Position numbers and translations under genes: made by a program. From Paenibacillus camelliae (GTDB taxonomy: Bacteria; Bacillota; Bacilli; Paenibacillales; Paenibacillaceae), in the NCBI RefSeq assembly GCF_023715345.1, contig NZ_JAMBNY010000009.1, positions 111,317 to 175,316 on the forward strand: a DNA stretch of 64,000 nucleotides, read 5' to 3'. Shown here piece by piece: positions 61,982 through 64,000 of this stretch (the stretch's first letter is position 1; the number at the start of each line of letters is the position of its first letter). The notes beneath the pieces were generated by a model. That model was not told the origin of the DNA. It worked only from the letters and a program-made list of their open reading frames with translations, and did not search any database.

Positions 61982-62638
61982 TTATCCCCTCCCTACTGCT
62001 GCTCTGCGTTCAGCTAGTCTAATTAGATACGTCAGAATTGAAGCAGCAACGTAGTATAGAATAAGGATCCATGCAAAGATCGCCGTCGTCTGTGAGATGC
62101 TAAACGAGCGTAGCATCATGCCTTGGTAGGTAAGATCGGCTAGCGTAATGAGTGAGACAAGTGAGGTCCCCTTCAGCAGCTCGATCTGCAGATTCCCGAA
62201 GCTTGGCAGCATCATCGACCAGGCTTGCGGAATAATAACTCTTGTCATGCGCTGGAATCTCGTTAAGTTAAGTGCGATACAGGCTTCTACTTGTCCTTTA
62301 GGTACCGCGAGTATCGTACTTCTCACAACCTCGGAGCCGTAGGCAGCATAATTTAAGCTTATCGCTATAACTGCTGTGGTCATTGCCGACAATCGTATAT
62401 CAAGCAGCATCGGTAAAGCGAAGTACATCCAAAACAGCTGAACTAGCAAAGATGTTCCGCGAAACACCTCCACATATACCGTTGCAATACCTCGTACTAG
62501 CTTATTTTCTGATAATCGGGCAAAGCCAGCTAAAAATGCAACACATAAGGCTACGATCGTACTGTACAATGTTAGAAGCATCGTTACCTTCAGCCCTTTA
62601 AGCAGTGGAGGCAATAGCTCGAATGAGAACACATCCAT
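61982..62638 (-). CDS. ehuC: EhuC-like ectoine/hydroxyectoine permease
   Basis: 218 residues, about five helices; FRGTSLLVQLFWMYFALP, VVRSTILAVPKGQVEACIALNL (EAA loop) and IPQAWSMMLPSFGN. Its ATG shares a base with the ehuB stop codon (TAATG). Forms the membrane pore with EhuD. Confidence 0.88.
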   Translation of the reverse strand: MDVFSFELLPPLLKGLKVTMLLTLYSTIVALCVAFLAGFARLSENKLVRGIATVYVEVFRGTSLLVQLFWMYFALPMLLDIRLSAMTTAVIAISLNYAAYGSEVVRSTILAVPKGQVEACIALNLTRFQRMTRVIIPQAWSMMLPSFGNLQIELLKGTSLVSLITLADLTYQGMMLRSFSISQTTAIFAWILILYYVAASILTYLIRLAERRAAVGRG

Positions 62639-63525
62639 TATTGCAACAGCTCTTCCGCTGTCATCTCACCTGGCAGCTCTTGTTCTGTAAATCCAAATGA
62701 CATTAAAATTTCTAGCAGCTTTCCAGATTCCTTAAGCTTCTCTAGCTCTGCGTTAAAGGCTTCTCGGAACTCATCGTCGTCTTGTCTGAATACTGCCCCT
62801 CCATAACCTCGAACACTAACACCATCAATAACTGGCTGTTCAAAGTCCATCACACGTTCGATGTCGCTGTCCTGTGCAGAGTCAAGAACTGCTTGGAGTG
62901 AAGGTCCTGTCATTGTTATAGCATCTACACGACCGGACTGAAGCGCCGATATCGCAGACGGCTGATCAGGTACGGTAACGATTTGCGATTCCGCAACGCC
63001 TACGCCTTTCAGATAATCAACCTCGATCGCACCAACCATCACGGCTACTTTCGCTTCTGCATTGTTCTTGATGTCTTCGTAGCTATGAAGGTCAAGCGGA
63101 TTCCCTATCTTTACCGCAATCGCTTCACCGATACTGTACTCCGGATTGGCAAAGTCAACTTGTTCTGCTCTTTCCTTCGTAATAAACATCCCAGCAGTAA
63201 CTAAGTCGAATCGTTTCGCATTCAGGCCTGGAATGAGTGAACCGAATTCTGTAAGTACGCCATCCATTTGTTCAATGCCAAGCTCTGTTAATATCGCACG
63301 TGCAACCTCTACGGATGCGCCTGTCAATTTCCCATCGGGTGTTGCATATGCATACGGCATCTCATTGGCGAAGCCAACTGTAATGAACCCCTCCCGTTGC
63401 GCCTTAGCTAATGTCGTCTCTGATGCCTCTGCTTGCTTGCCATTGTTCGTATTGCTGTTGCTGCTGCAGCCAACTAATACGCAAATCAGCACCAAGCAAA
63501 GTCCAATGTGCTTTAAACTTTTCAT
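62638..63525 (-). CDS. ehuB: EhuB-like ectoine-binding lipoprotein
   Basis: 295 residues: signal with lipobox LVGC, then a family-3 solute-binding domain (GFITVGFANEMPYAYATPDGKLTGASVEVARAILTELGI, FDLVTAGMFITKERAEQVDFANPEY). FANEMPYAY and the neighbouring ect genes fit EhuB, which captures ectoine and hydroxyectoine. GGGAGC before the ATG. First gene of the ehuBCDA-ectABC transcription unit. Confidence 0.92.
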   Translation of the reverse strand: MKSLKHIGLCLVLICVLVGCSSNSNTNNGKQAEASETTLAKAQREGFITVGFANEMPYAYATPDGKLTGASVEVARAILTELGIEQMDGVLTEFGSLIPGLNAKRFDLVTAGMFITKERAEQVDFANPEYSIGEAIAVKIGNPLDLHSYEDIKNNAEAKVAVMVGAIEVDYLKGVGVAESQIVTVPDQPSAISALQSGRVDAITMTGPSLQAVLDSAQDSDIERVMDFEQPVIDGVSVRGYGGAVFRQDDDEFREAFNAELEKLKESGKLLEILMSFGFTEQELPGEMTAEELLQ

Positions 63526-63873
63526 TCATCAAGCTCCCTTCTAATTTTGAATACGGTTATTAGGTTAACATACCTCCCCATTTGCCTCACCCTCGGTAAA
63601 ATCCCATATCCATGGTTAACCTACGCTTAGCTTGCAAGAGCCGAGATGACCTGAACGATCCAGTTAATTCCTGCCATATCCTCCCAAATGCTATAGGAAA
63701 CGTTTTACAGAAAAATCTCTTCCTATATAGTGAGCGTTAGAGAATTTCAGATAAGATTAATTTATTATTATAAATCGAAGGAATTCGAAGGTTTTTAGCC
63801 CAAAAACAACGAAAATCGACAATTTAATCATCATGCCATGTATATGTCGAATTTCCGTTCTACTATATTGCTC
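63526..63873. other. upstream region of the ehu-ect operon
   Basis: 348 bp, AT-rich toward the right. It should contain the osmotic promoter of the operon. GTTT-N12-GGGAGG near 63683-63704 is only a faint sigma-B-like match. No gene is seen. Confidence 0.4.
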
Positions 63874-64000
63874 AATCGAGTAGGAGGGGGCGGCTAGCCC
63901 CCGTCCTCTCACACCACCGTGCATACCGTTCGGTACACGGCGGTTCATGTCATATTCCGCAAGTGATTATATCTGTCCGTTAAACTTCTCAGTCCAAGAG
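63874..64000 (-). mobile_element. 3' end of a group II intron, rest beyond the window
   Basis: On the minus strand a domain-V-like hairpin (63946-63910: ACCGCCGTG, TACC-GAAC-GGTA, a TG bulge, CACGGTGGT) is followed by a domain-VI-like stem (63909-63876) with a bulged A in CCTACTCGAT. This is the usual ending of bacterial group II introns. The boundary lies near 63874; a reverse transcriptase gene, if present, would be to the right of 64000. A 63-codon frame at 63757-63948 crosses the boundary and is not called. Confidence 0.75.

Noticed and set aside
63757..63948. 63-codon minus-strand frame
   Set aside because: It spans the predicted intron end and flank; no SD or family match.

Overview
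The window looks like chromosomal DNA of a low-to-medium-GC, endospore-forming Firmicute of the Paenibacillus/Cohnella type. This is inferred from a caa3-type cytochrome oxidase, a YhcN/YlaJ sporulation lipoprotein, a SleB-like cell-wall hydrolase, the ydcC-alr-ndoAI-ndoA order, a giant surface protein anchored by SLH domains, strong Shine-Dalgarno (SD) sites with frequent TTG/GTG starts, and sugar-polymer catabolism genes. No rRNA or tRNA gene was seen.

Layout. 1-6.3 kb: the start of ctaD with ctaC (minus), a sporulation lipoprotein, a DUF421 membrane protein, and a glycerophosphodiesterase followed by an MFS transporter. 6.7-10.5 kb: a YitT protein and a hexuronate module gntR-uxuA-uxuB. 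10.7-20.4 kb (minus): a HesB-like protein, a phosphotransferase, then a tight Tad/Flp-like secretion or pilus operon (cpaB-tadZ-tadA-tadB-tadC-two tiny pilin-like genes-two TadE-like genes) that runs without a visible break into the PH-domain pair ydbS-ydbT. 20.5-24.1 kb: ydcC, alr and the ndoAI-ndoA toxin-antitoxin pair. 24.4-29.1 kb: a diguanylate cyclase, DUF2935 and small membrane proteins, and an ECF41-type sigma factor with its partner carboxymuconolactone decarboxylase. 29.3-34.8 kb (minus): a glycerol-3-phosphate/glycerophosphodiester uptake operon, glpP-ugpB-ugpA-ugpE-HAD phosphatase-ugpQ, with an attenuator-like hairpin in front of glpP. 35.2-41.2 kb: a PdaC-like deacetylase, a SleB-like hydrolase, a deaminase and a GH3 glycosidase. 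41.6-52.5 kb (minus): a GNAT protein, three phage-tail-collar-like proteins and an about 2,860-residue surface protein with 20 Ig-like repeats and SLH anchors. 52.7-55.2 kb: small regulators and membrane proteins. 56.2-63.5 kb (minus): ehuB-ehuC-ehuD-ehuA-ectA-ectB-ectC and ectD, joining ectoine uptake and ectoine/hydroxyectoine synthesis in one transcription direction. 63.9-64 kb: the 3' end of a group II intron running in from the right edge.

The most unusual property is repetitive DNA. At least six unrelated families of tandem repeats (periods about 19, 34, 37, 51, 52 and 50-60 bp) fill gene-free gaps, and there are in-frame repeats inside genes (279 bp in the surface protein, 15 and 39 bp in the ehuA-like ATPase). 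One 37-bp array is in phase with, and appears to have grown out of, the 3' end of ectC. Other points worth a look are the Tad-like operon with a degenerate P-loop protein and no secretin or peptidase, a hairpin that covers the ribosome site of the ECF41 sigma gene, and the GlpP leader attenuator.
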